This document shows, piece by piece, positions 32,443 to 40,422 of a stretch of 56,270 nt of DNA; the stretch's first letter is position 1, and each line of letters opens with the position of its first letter. This DNA comes from Thermoflexia bacterium (GTDB lineage Bacteria > Chloroflexota > Anaerolineae > B4-G1 > DUEL01). The position numbers were made by a program, and so were the translations under genes. The DNA is taken from assembly GCA_011192125.1 (NCBI GenBank), contig DUEL01000020.1, positions 1 to 56,270 on the forward strand. The letters are read 5' to 3'. Under the pieces are notes generated by a model that searched no databases, was not told the origin of the DNA, and saw nothing but the letters and a program-made list of their open reading frames with translations.

Positions 32443-32651
32443 TGTCCCTCGAACCGGAATCCCCTTCTCCATTGAACACATTTATCATCCGCTTCTGGCG
32501 CGAGGTTGGGGCTGAGCGGGCCTGCTGGCGCGGACGGGTTCAGCACGTCCAATCGGGCGAGCAGGCCGCCTTTCTCGACGAGGACAGCCTGTTGGCCTTC
32601 CTCCGGCGCTGGGTACGGATGCCAGAGGAGATCGAAGGAGCGAAGGAATGA
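32442..32651 (+). CDS. Conserved small protein, IIRFWRE...WRGRVQHVQSGE type
   Basis: The 69-residue protein has a variable start, then FIIRFWREVGAERACWRGRV, QHVQSGEQAAFLDEDSLLAF and a basic-acidic tail (LRRWVRMPEEIEGAKE). A broken paralogue is at 27779. The pattern of a beta strand, WRG, HVQSGE and a final helix looks like a compact alpha-beta domain; I know of similar small unnamed proteins in this phylum but no function. The ATG overlaps the ferredoxin stop, and the TGA overlaps the next ATG (ATGA), so it is embedded in a tightly coupled series. The same coupling is seen between the broken copy and the sensor kinase. Confidence 0.75.
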   Translation: MSLEPESPSPLNTFIIRFWREVGAERACWRGRVQHVQSGEQAAFLDEDSLLAFLRRWVRMPEEIEGAKE

Positions 32652-35596
32652 GTACCAGGCGAGTAATTTTCCTGGCGGTCCTGGCCGTCTGGCTGGCGTC
32701 TCTCCTCGTGGGCCGGGTGGACGCACAGGGGACGGCCCTAGCGGAGACCTTTGACGATCCTTCCCTCCCCGGCTGGGAGCATTCGCCCGGCGCGGCCGTG
32801 GTGGACGGCGCGCTGCGCGTCGAATCGGGAGGGTTTGCTTTCCATCCCGGAGGGTGGAGTGATTTTACCTTGAGCGTTCGTATGCGGTGGCTGGTCGCGG
32901 GGGAGGGGGCGTTGGCGCTCACCTATCGGGCCAGCGATGTCGGGGAGTATGCGCTGGTGCTGAATCGCGACCTGCTGATCCTGCAGCGCAGGGCGGGCGG
33001 CGCGAGCGCGGATCTGGGCGTTGTGCCGGTTGATCCTGTGCTGCCAGGGGAGTGGTTCCAGGTCAGCGTGACGGTGGACGGGGATGCGCATCGGGTCGCA
33101 ATCAACGCGCAACCCGTTCTGACGGTCAGCGATCCTGAACCGCTGCCTGCAGGCGGCATCTCCGTGAACGTGCTGGGCGAGACGGCGGGCGGGTTCGACG
33201 ACCTGATCCTGACCCCTGCCGGTGGCGAGATCGGTCCCGGCGCGACACCGACCCGCGCCGCTATCGCGCCCACTGCCGGGGATACCCCCGCAGCCAGCGG
33301 CATCCCTGCTTACCGGGCCGGTTCCTGGATACGCCTGGGAGGTCCGCCTGGTGGTCTGGGCTACGACATTCGGATGCAGCCGGACAATCCGGACATTATG
33401 TACGTCACCGACGCCTTCGCCGGGTTCTTCAAGAGCGTCGATGGCGGCCAATCTTGGTTCCCGATCAATGAGGGCATAGAGATCTCCCCTGGCGCCGGGA
33501 CGACCGCCTTTTGTGTCACCATCGACCCGCACGACTATGACACGATCTGGGGAGGACTGCAGTTGACCGGGCATATCTATCGCAGCACCGACGGCGGCCA
33601 GACCTGGGAGCAGCGGGATAACGGCCTGATCTTCGACGAGAGGCCCCGGAGCGTGCGCGGGATCACCGTGGACCCCAACGATCCGAACGTGGTCTACGCG
33701 GGGGTCGAGGTGGGCACCGAGGTCGTGCATCGTATGGGACTGGTGCGGGGCGAGGTCTACAAATCCACCGACGCCGGCCTCCACTGGACCCGTATCTGGG
33801 AGGGGGAGAACCTGGCTCGCTACATCTGGGTGGATCCCCGAAACTCCAACCGTATCTACGTCTCCACGGGCCTCTTCGACCGGGACGCGGCCAATTCGGA
33901 CATCCCTAACGGGGTGTGGGGTGGGGTGGGCATCCTGCGCAGCGACGACGGCGGTCAGACCTGGGAGGTGCTCGGCTATGACAACGGCCTGGGGGGGCTC
34001 TACGTTCCGAGCCTGTTTATGCACCCAGATGACCCGGACACGCTCGTCGCCGCGGTCACCTACCCTGCCGATCCAGGAGGGGAGGGGGTGTACGTGACCC
34101 ACGACGGCGGCGACACTTGGCGAAAGGTCCTGGATGCGGATTTCCAGTGGGCGGGCATGGATGCCGTTGAGATCGCTGTCGCCGATCCAGATATCTGGTA
34201 CGCGGCGGCCGAGAGCGCCATCTACCGTAGCGATGACGGTGGCGAGACTTGGCAGCGTTTCTTTATGGGGACGCCCGATCGGGAGGGCGGCCTGCCGATC
34301 GATCTGCAGGTGGATCCGCGCGACCCGTATCGCATCTTCCAAAACGCCTACGGCGGGGGCAACATGATGAGCACGGACGGCGGCGAGACCTGGGTGGACG
34401 CCAGCCGCGGTTACACGGGCGCTCGGGTTGAATCGTTGTTGGTCGCTCCGGGAGCCGGCTGGACGGTCTTTGCGAACAACTTTCGGAGCGACGACGGCGG
34501 GGTGAGCTGGACCGGGCTGGGCTTCCTGGCCAGGGCCTTCGTCGCCTGGACGCCACCGGATGGCTCCGGGGTTCACATCGTCACCGGAGATACCTATGGC
34601 ACCGCCCATCTGAGTTCCGACGGTGGCGCGACCTGGGAGGCTGTGCAGGTGGCCGACACGGAGGGCAAGCCGCTTGCTGTCTCAATGGCAGCGGCCCCCT
34701 CGGAACCACAGACCATCTACCTTGCCTACGCCGAAGGGAACTGTGTCGCAGCCCGGGGGGATAACGCCTACAGAGCCTGTTTCGAGCCGAGGCCGGGGCT
34801 GTTCCGCTCGCGGGACGGTGGACGGACCTGGGAGCGACTGGACGTGCCGTTCGCAGACGTGTCCATCCTCGAGATCGTCGTGCATCCCGAGAACCCGCAG
34901 ACCCTCTACGTCGGAACGGCGAAGGGCCTCTACCTCAGCCAGGACGGGGGCCTGACCTGGCAGCACGTGGACGCGGTAGACGGGGTGGCCTTGAGCGCCG
35001 GTGCGCTGAACCCCGACCTGGCCCAGATGACCGCGCCGGTCGTCTTTGACGTGGTCTTTGATCCGTTCGACTCCCAGGTGATCTACGTGGCCTCCGGCCC
35101 AGGTACGGTGGTCCGTAGCACCGACGGTGGTGTGACCTGGGTTCAGACGGCGAGCGGGATGGACCCCAACGAGCCGATCGTGGACCTCCTGCCCGACCCC
35201 AACCGGCAGGGGGTCGTCTACGCGGCCTCAAGGCTCTCCGGGGTATACGTATCGACCGATGGGGCGGACACTTGGCGGCAGATCAACGAGGGGCTGGAAC
35301 GCCGCGACGCGCAGGTACTGGGGCTTTCGGAGGATGGGACCGTGTTGTATATGGGGACGGCCTCGGGGGCGGGTGGGGCGGGCGTTTTCCGCCTGGGTGC
35401 GCCATCGCAGCCCCGGCCCTCCTCGCCGTCCTCGACCACCACACCGATGCCAACGCCTCCCTCCCAACCGGCTTCGCCGGAGATCACGCCCACGACCGCG
35501 CCAGAGGCGAGAGGCAGAGGCGGCCTCTGCGGTGGGGCGGCGGCCCTGCCGTTGGCGCTGGTCGGTCTGGCCTGGGTGTGGCGACGCCGGGGGTGA
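32648..35596 (+). CDS. Secreted Asp-box beta-propeller protein with C-terminal membrane anchor
   Basis: The 982-residue protein has a signal peptide (VIFLAVLAVWLASLLVGRVD), a concanavalin-like domain (about 25-200), a short Thr/Pro linker, and a long sortilin/BNR-type propeller region. About thirteen Asp-boxes of the form S-x-DGG-x-TW are visible (for example STDGGQTWEQ, SDDGGETWQR, SQDGGLTWQH). After a Ser/Thr/Pro stalk it ends GGLCGGAAALPLALVGLAWV plus WRRRG, a Cys-Gly, helix, Arg pattern like the MYXO-CTERM and related sorting tails. Such propellers bind proteins or glycans and are often associated with redox surface complexes. Its ATG overlaps the small gene's stop; a multiheme cytochrome gene follows after 3 bases. 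Confidence 0.85.
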   Translation: MSTRRVIFLAVLAVWLASLLVGRVDAQGTALAETFDDPSLPGWEHSPGAAVVDGALRVESGGFAFHPGGWSDFTLSVRMRWLVAGEGALALTYRASDVGEYALVLNRDLLILQRRAGGASADLGVVPVDPVLPGEWFQVSVTVDGDAHRVAINAQPVLTVSDPEPLPAGGISVNVLGETAGGFDDLILTPAGGEIGPGATPTRAAIAPTAGDTPAASGIPAYRAGSWIRLGGPPGGLGYDIRMQPDNPDIMYVTDAFAGFFKSVDGGQSWFPINEGIEISPGAGTTAFCVTIDPHDYDTIWGGLQLTGHIYRSTDGGQTWEQRDNGLIFDERPRSVRGITVDPNDPNVVYAGVEVGTEVVHRMGLVRGEVYKSTDAGLHWTRIWEGENLARYIWVDPRNSNRIYVSTGLFDRDAANSDIPNGVWGGVGILRSDDGGQTWEVLGYDNGLGGLYVPSLFMHPDDPDTLVAAVTYPADPGGEGVYVTHDGGDTWRKVLDADFQWAGMDAVEIAVADPDIWYAAAESAIYRSDDGGETWQRFFMGTPDREGGLPIDLQVDPRDPYRIFQNAYGGGNMMSTDGGETWVDASRGYTGARVESLLVAPGAGWTVFANNFRSDDGGVSWTGLGFLARAFVAWTPPDGSGVHIVTGDTYGTAHLSSDGGATWEAVQVADTEGKPLAVSMAAAPSEPQTIYLAYAEGNCVAARGDNAYRACFEPRPGLFRSRDGGRTWERLDVPFADVSILEIVVHPENPQTLYVGTAKGLYLSQDGGLTWQHVDAVDGVALSAGALNPDLAQMTAPVVFDVVFDPFDSQVIYVASGPGTVVRSTDGGVTWVQTASGMDPNEPIVDLLPDPNRQGVVYAASRLSGVYVSTDGADTWRQINEGLERRDAQVLGLSEDGTVLYMGTASGAGGAGVFRLGAPSQPRPSSPSSTTTPMPTPPSQPASPEITPTTAPEARGRGGLCGGAAALPLALVGLAWVWRRRG

Positions 35597-35599
35597 ACC

Positions 35600-37243
35600 G
35601 TGGTTCGTCCTGGACTGTGTCTCCTCCTGCTCCTGGCGGTACTGACTGCCTGCCGTCCGTCCTCGCCGACGCCCTCTCCGGCCCCATCCCCCCTTGCCCC
35701 GGGCACCATCGTCGGGGTGGTGCGGGATGCGGAGGGGCCGGTAGCCGGGGCTACGGTCCGTGTGCAAGCCACCGACAACAAAACGACGACCACCGCCGAT
35801 GGGTCCTTCGTCCTGGGCCTGACAACCACGACCCCCGTCTCGGTGACTGCCTGGGCCGAGGGCTACTTTGTCGGTTGGATCAGCGCTGTGTCCGGTGCAG
35901 GTCCCGTTACCATTACCCTTAAACCTTATTACACGACCGACAATCCCGACTACGCCTGGTTCTCGATGGAAGGAGCCGAGGGGTCCAGGAGTTGCAGCCA
36001 CTGCATGCCCGCCTACGAGGAGTGGGTCGAGGACGCCCATTCCCAATCCGCCGTCAACCCCCGCTTCTTGACGATGTACAACGGCACCGACGTGGACGGG
36101 AACCGGAGCCCGCCCGCCCGTTACGTCTATAACCGGAACTACGGCTTTTTCCCCGTGCGCCCCGATCCTGACGAGCCCTACTACGGCCCTGGTTACAGGC
36201 TGGACTTTCCCAACACAGCCGGCAATTGTGCAACCTGCCACGTGCCAGCCGCTGCTGCCTACCCCGGCAGGGCCTACAGCGTCGATCCGAACCAGGTCTC
36301 CGGGATCGAGGCGGAGGGCGTGTTCTGTGAGTTCTGCCACAAGATCGGGGATGTGATCCTGGACCCCGCCACGGGCCTGCCCTATCCCAACAGGCCGGGT
36401 GTGCTCTCCTTGCGTCTGTACCGCCCCGGGGAGGGACAGCAACTCTTCTTCGGCAACTTCGACGACGTGACCCGCCGGGTCAGTTACCTGCCGCTGGAGG
36501 AGGAGAGCAGTTTCTGCGCGCCGTGCCACTTCGGGGTGTTCTGGGACACGTTGGTTTACAACTCCTTCGGGGAATGGCTGGATAGTCCCTACAGCGACCC
36601 GGAGACCGGTCGGACCTGCCAGGATTGCCATATGCCTATAGCGGGCTACGATTACTTCGTCTTTCCTGAGAAGGGCGGGTTGCGCCGCGATCCCAACCGC
36701 ATCTTCAGCCACCGCATGCCCGGTGCCTCCGACGAGGCGTTCCTGCAGAACGCCGTCGCTATGACCGCTACGGCCTGGCTGGAGGAAGGGACGCTTGTCG
36801 TAGAGGTGAGCATCACCAACGACCGCACCGGTCACTACGTTCCTACCGGCTCTCCGCTGCGCCACCTCATCCTGACCGTACAGGCCATCGATGGGCAGGG
36901 GCAGGCCCTGCCGCAGCAAGGCGGACCGACGGTGCCCGAGTGGGGCGGTCCGCAGGCAGGGCAGCCTGGCAAGGCCTTCGCCAAGGTGCTGGAGACGCTG
37001 TGGACCGAGATCTCGCCTACCAGCGCCTATTGGAACCCCACCCGCGTGCTGAGCGACAACCGGCTGGCCCCCTTTGCCACCGATGTCAGCACTTACACCT
37101 TCGATGCTCCCGAGGAGGGGTTGGTCCGCGTCGAGGTAACCCTGCTCTACCGTCGCGCCTTTGCTAGGCTGATGGAGCAAAAAGGGTGGGACGTGCCGGA
37201 TATCGTAATGGAGGAGCAGGGTCTGGAGGTGGTCCGCCCATAG
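35600..37243 (+). CDS. Multiheme c-type cytochrome lipoprotein
   Basis: The 547-residue protein starts with a lipoprotein signal (LLLLLAVLTAC, lipid cysteine 18), a Ser/Pro linker and a carboxypeptidase-regulatory-like beta domain (about 35-110). Four canonical heme sites follow: CATCH (210), CEFCH (243), CAPCH (306) and CQDCH (340). A fifth CxxC motif, CSHCM (132), lacks the histidine. The C-terminal third is a beta domain (VTEVSITNDRTGHYVPTG-like). It would carry electrons outside the membrane. Heme attachment could use the ccmBCD genes at 11458. It starts with GTG 3 bases after the propeller gene, so both are likely one functional unit. Confidence 0.88.
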   Translation: MVRPGLCLLLLLAVLTACRPSSPTPSPAPSPLAPGTIVGVVRDAEGPVAGATVRVQATDNKTTTTADGSFVLGLTTTTPVSVTAWAEGYFVGWISAVSGAGPVTITLKPYYTTDNPDYAWFSMEGAEGSRSCSHCMPAYEEWVEDAHSQSAVNPRFLTMYNGTDVDGNRSPPARYVYNRNYGFFPVRPDPDEPYYGPGYRLDFPNTAGNCATCHVPAAAAYPGRAYSVDPNQVSGIEAEGVFCEFCHKIGDVILDPATGLPYPNRPGVLSLRLYRPGEGQQLFFGNFDDVTRRVSYLPLEEESSFCAPCHFGVFWDTLVYNSFGEWLDSPYSDPETGRTCQDCHMPIAGYDYFVFPEKGGLRRDPNRIFSHRMPGASDEAFLQNAVAMTATAWLEEGTLVVEVSITNDRTGHYVPTGSPLRHLILTVQAIDGQGQALPQQGGPTVPEWGGPQAGQPGKAFAKVLETLWTEISPTSAYWNPTRVLSDNRLAPFATDVSTYTFDAPEEGLVRVEVTLLYRRAFARLMEQKGWDVPDIVMEEQGLEVVRP

Positions 37244-37314
37244 CGTCGCGCGCCGCAGGGAGCGGCACAAGGGCAGGGGAAAGTGGAGGAACTTGCCGGA
37301 GAAGGAGGCCTGTT

Positions 37315-37359
37315 ATGACGAGTGTGTTGGAGGACAAGGATTTGTTCTATGATCGGTGA
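37315..37359 (+). CDS. Possible 14-residue leader peptide
   Basis: AAGGAGG sits 6 bases before an ATG that opens MTSVLEDKDLFYDR followed by TGA. It is 30 bases upstream of the propeller gene. It could be a leader peptide or the truncated start of a lost gene. Confidence 0.25.
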   Translation: MTSVLEDKDLFYDR

Positions 37360-37389
37360 AGTGCTATCAGGCAAGCCAAGGGGGAAGAG

Positions 37390-39369
37390 ATGAAGAACAG
37401 AAGACCTCTGCTCATTTCTGGTGCTGTAGGAGGGATGGCGCTGGCCCTCCTGCTGCTGGTCGCCACCGGTGCCCTGGCCGGACCCAGCGAGCGTGCTCCG
37501 GCCGCTCCTCTGGCCCCGGCCCTCATCCTCTCCAACACCATCTCCTACCAGGGCCGCCTTCTGGACAGCGGCGGCAACCCGGTGAACGGCACGCAGGTGA
37601 TGACGTTCAGCCTGTACACCACGCCGAGCGGCGGGTCGCCCCTCTGGTCCCAGGCCCAGAGCGTCACCCTGGACGACGGCCTCTTCACCGCCTATCTGGA
37701 GGTCTGGCCCGCCCACTTCAACGGCCAGCAACTCTGGCTGGGGGTGCAGCTGCAGGGGGAGGCGGAGATGACCCCCCGCCAGCCCATCCTGCCCGCCCCC
37801 TACGCCCTCTCGCTGCGGCCGGGGGCGGTCATCAGCGGCAGCCGTGCGAACGTCGGGGCGCTGAACGTGGTCAACGGCGACCGTTCGACCAGCGGTGGCT
37901 ACGGCATCTCGGCGATCAACTACAGCCAGTGGGCCTGGCGGCCGGCTATCTACGGCGAGAACAACGGGGCCAGCGCCGGAATCTACGGCCGCAGCGACGG
38001 CTGGCACGGAGCCGTGGGGTGGAACGTGAGCGACGAATGGGCCGGGGTCTACGGCCGCAACAACGGCGGCGGTCGGGGGGTCTTCGGCGAGAACGTCGGG
38101 GCGGGATACGGCGGCTACTTCACCAGCACCGAGGGGATCGGCCTCTTCGGCGGCAGCAGCGGCGGGGTCGGCATCGGCGTGCTGGGCCGGGGCACCTTCG
38201 GCGTGCAGGGCGAGAGCACCGACGGCTTCGGCGTCTCCGGCATCAGCACCAACGACGTCGGCATTCACGGCGTGAGCGTCAATGGGACGGCCGCTTTCTT
38301 CACCAGCACCCACGGGGTGGGCGTGCACGCCAACGCCCAGGGAAGCCAGATCGCCGTCCTGGGCGAGAACCGGGGGGACGGAGCGGGCGGCTACTTCACC
38401 AGCACCCACGGAGTGGGCCTGGCCGCCGCAAGCGGCGACGGTCACGCCTTCGCCACCCTCGGTCCCTCCCTCATCCGGGGCCCCAACCCGATGCAGGTGG
38501 CGCTGCTGCGGTGGTATCCGGTCATCAGCACGCCGATGAGCCTCACCGTGGGGGCGAAGCCCCAGGCCATCGCTTTCGACGGCGCCAACATCTGGGTCGT
38601 CAACCACGAGGACGATACCGTGAGCGTCCTGCGGGCCAACAGCGGCGAGCAGGTGATGACCGTCACCACCGACACAGAACCGGAAGACATCGCCTTCGAC
38701 GGGGTCAATATGTGGGTCCTCAACATTATGAACATCACCGTCGTGCGGGCCAGCGATGGCGTCCAGGTGATGACACCGACGGTGGGTATCCTCAACGGGC
38801 ACATCGCCTTCGACGGGGTGCATATGTGGGTCACCGATCCCGGCTACGACCGGATCTACGCTCTGCGGCTCAGCGACGGCAGCGTCGTGATGACGCGCAC
38901 CGTGGGCGACTCTCCGGGCGACATCGCGTTCGACGGAACGCACATATGGGTGACGAACAAGCAGGACGACACGGTCAGCGTGCTGCGGGCCAGCGACGGC
39001 GCGCACGTGATGACCGTCACGGTGGGGAGTTACCCCGTGGGTCTGGCCTTCGATGGAGCCAATATGTGGGTGGCGAACTACAACGACGACACCGTCAGCG
39101 TGGTGCGGGCCAGCGACGGCACGCTGGTGACCACCATCGTCTCCCCCACCGTCGGCCCCGATCCCATAGCCCTGGCCTTCGACGGGGCCAATATGTGGGT
39201 GGTGAACGAGAACGCCTACGGCGACCGAGGCTCGGTGAGCATCATCCGCGTTGTGGATCACACCCTCGTGGCGACCGTTCCTGTAGGGAAGGAACCAGAG
39301 GCGATCGCCTTTGACGGGGCGAACATGTGGATCGCAAACTTCTATGACGACACCGTCAGCAAGCGGTAG
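37390..39369 (+). CDS. Exported seven-blade propeller protein with glycine-rich fibre-like region
   Basis: The 659-residue protein has a signal peptide (GMALALLLLVATGALAG), then a domain starting ISYQGRLLDSGGNPVNGTQV (about 45-145). A Gly/Asn-rich fibre-like region follows (GIYGRSDGWHG, GVYGRNNGGG, GGYFTSTHGVG; about 170-360). The C-terminal part has seven YVTN-like blades, each marked by AFDG(A/V)NMWV(A/V)N and DDTVSV(L/V)RASDG. Seven blades give a complete ring. The protein ends at the last blade (DDTVSKR) without any sorting tail. The blades are nearly identical at DNA level, implying recent duplication. It probably binds surface polymers; the exact ligand is unknown. The small tagged gene 16 bases downstream is likely co-transcribed. 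Confidence 0.8.
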   Translation: MKNRRPLLISGAVGGMALALLLLVATGALAGPSERAPAAPLAPALILSNTISYQGRLLDSGGNPVNGTQVMTFSLYTTPSGGSPLWSQAQSVTLDDGLFTAYLEVWPAHFNGQQLWLGVQLQGEAEMTPRQPILPAPYALSLRPGAVISGSRANVGALNVVNGDRSTSGGYGISAINYSQWAWRPAIYGENNGASAGIYGRSDGWHGAVGWNVSDEWAGVYGRNNGGGRGVFGENVGAGYGGYFTSTEGIGLFGGSSGGVGIGVLGRGTFGVQGESTDGFGVSGISTNDVGIHGVSVNGTAAFFTSTHGVGVHANAQGSQIAVLGENRGDGAGGYFTSTHGVGLAAASGDGHAFATLGPSLIRGPNPMQVALLRWYPVISTPMSLTVGAKPQAIAFDGANIWVVNHEDDTVSVLRANSGEQVMTVTTDTEPEDIAFDGVNMWVLNIMNITVVRASDGVQVMTPTVGILNGHIAFDGVHMWVTDPGYDRIYALRLSDGSVVMTRTVGDSPGDIAFDGTHIWVTNKQDDTVSVLRASDGAHVMTVTVGSYPVGLAFDGANMWVANYNDDTVSVVRASDGTLVTTIVSPTVGPDPIALAFDGANMWVVNENAYGDRGSVSIIRVVDHTLVATVPVGKEPEAIAFDGANMWIANFYDDTVSKR

Positions 39370-39385
39370 GCCGGGAGGAGGGAAG

Positions 39386-39682
39386 ATGCAAGAGGCAAGA
39401 GGCAGGGAGAAGAGAGTGCTCATCCTGGTCGTCTGCCTGCTGCTGGCGGTGGCTGTGCCCGCGCTGGCCCAGGTCTCGGCCCACTACGACCTCTCCTGGC
39501 ACGTGATCGGAGGGGGCGGCGGGGAGGCGGTCGGTGCAGGCCACACGCTCCGAGGCACCGTCGGTCAGCCGCTGACCGGTGGGATGGTCAGCAGCGGCTA
39601 CACTCTGTGTTCCGGTTTCTGGTGCGGCACCGTGGCGCGGTATCGCGTCTTCCTTCCGCTGGTGGTGCGCAGCGCACCGTGA
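39386..39682 (+). CDS. Small secreted protein with C-terminal YRVFLPLVVR tag
   Basis: The 98-residue protein has a signal peptide (VLILVVCLLLAVAVPALAQ), a short glycine-rich module (SWHVIGGGGGEAVGAGHTLR and GTVGQPLTGGMVSSGYTLCS, ending GFWCG), and the terminal sequence RYRVFLPLVVRSAP. The module resembles small beta-rich units that recur in exported proteins of this phylum. Almost nothing lies between the module and the tag, which makes this a minimal tagged substrate. GGGAGGAGGG lies just before the ATG. A GNAT-like gene follows after 10 bases. Confidence 0.7.
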   Translation: MQEARGREKRVLILVVCLLLAVAVPALAQVSAHYDLSWHVIGGGGGEAVGAGHTLRGTVGQPLTGGMVSSGYTLCSGFWCGTVARYRVFLPLVVRSAP

Positions 39683-39692
39683 GGAGGTCGAA

Positions 39693-40271
39693 ATGGGAGA
39701 GCCTTTCCGGTTACGTCCGCTCGTCCCGCAGGACGGGCCGGCCTTCGGTCGGTTGCAGTTGGAGAGCCCGGATACCGGACGCATCCACTTCACCGGCTAC
39801 AACTTCTACCAGCCCCAGACCGCCGACACCCTGACCCGATGGCTGACCACCTCTCCCTTCGAGACACCCTTCCGCCGCTACCCGGTCCTCACCGACGGGG
39901 CGGGGGAGATCCTGGCCGGGGCGGGAGTGGAGGAGGGGTATCGGCTGGGCACGCTCCACGTCGAGAACATGTCCCCCTCCCTGCGGGTCCTGAACGGGCT
40001 GTTGCGGCTGGTCCCGCCGGACGGGGTCTCCAAGGGCCTGATCGTCACCAGGGTGTGGCATGCACCCGGGCAGATCCGGGCCGCGCGCCACCTGGTGGAG
40101 AGCATCTGCTGGCGGTGGCGGGATCGGGCCACGACGGCTATGGCGCAGGTCGACCGGGAAAGCCCCCTGGTCCGCGCCTTCCCCCTGCGGCCCTGGACGC
40201 CAGCCCCCCGACTGTCGGTGGTGGCGGCCGGACCGGTGGCCCTCTCCCCCGAGCGTTGCATCGCGTACTAG
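39693..40271 (+). CDS. Possible GNAT-type acetyltransferase
   Basis: The 192-residue protein begins FRLRPLVPQDGPAFGRLQLE, the usual first strand and helix of GNAT enzymes. The acetyl-CoA pyrophosphate loop (R/QxxGxG/A) is not clear, and the second half (KGLIVTRVWHAPGQIRAAR and FPLRPWTPAPRLSVV) does not match a family I know. It contains no signal peptide, so it is cytoplasmic. GAGGAGG precedes the ATG. It is the last gene of a run before a 16-bp hairpin. Treat the enzyme class as tentative. Confidence 0.4.
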   Translation: MGEPFRLRPLVPQDGPAFGRLQLESPDTGRIHFTGYNFYQPQTADTLTRWLTTSPFETPFRRYPVLTDGAGEILAGAGVEEGYRLGTLHVENMSPSLRVLNGLLRLVPPDGVSKGLIVTRVWHAPGQIRAARHLVESICWRWRDRATTAMAQVDRESPLVRAFPLRPWTPAPRLSVVAAGPVALSPERCIAY

Positions 40272-40306
40272 GAGCCTCCCGCAGGTTCGCAACCTGCGGG
40301 AGGCTC
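40272..40306. terminator. Perfect 16-bp hairpin after the GNAT-like gene
   Basis: GAGCCTCCCGCAGGTT and AACCTGCGGGAGGCTC form a perfect stem with a CGC loop, starting right at the stop. No T run follows, so it may be a repeat element or a processing and stability hairpin rather than a classical terminator. Confidence 0.55.
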
Positions 40307-40328
40307 TGAAAGGGCAGGATGGATGGAA

Positions 40329-40408
40329 CACCACGGAGGCACAGAGGACACGGAGGAACCTGGGAGAACAGAGAGAAACTCTGTGTTCTCCGTGCCTCTG
40401 TGGTGAAA
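40329..40408. repeat. CACAGAG-type inverted repeat, copy 6
   Basis: Left arm CACCACGGAGGCACAGAGGA and right arm TCTCCGTGCCTCTGTGGTGA form a strong hairpin. The bases directly after the right arm (AATAAGGAG) supply the ribosome binding site of the following MFS gene. Confidence 0.9.
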
Positions 40409-40422
40409 TAAGGAGTCCGTTG

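Noticed and set aside
37356..39314. A 652-codon frame overlapping the propeller gene
   Set aside because: It is the +1 shadow of the repeated blades and is extremely Arg/Gly/His-rich, without a signal peptide or domain.
40272..40306. tRNA fragment suggested by GGTTCGCAACC
   Set aside because: It is simply the loop of a perfect 16-bp hairpin; no cloverleaf can be drawn.
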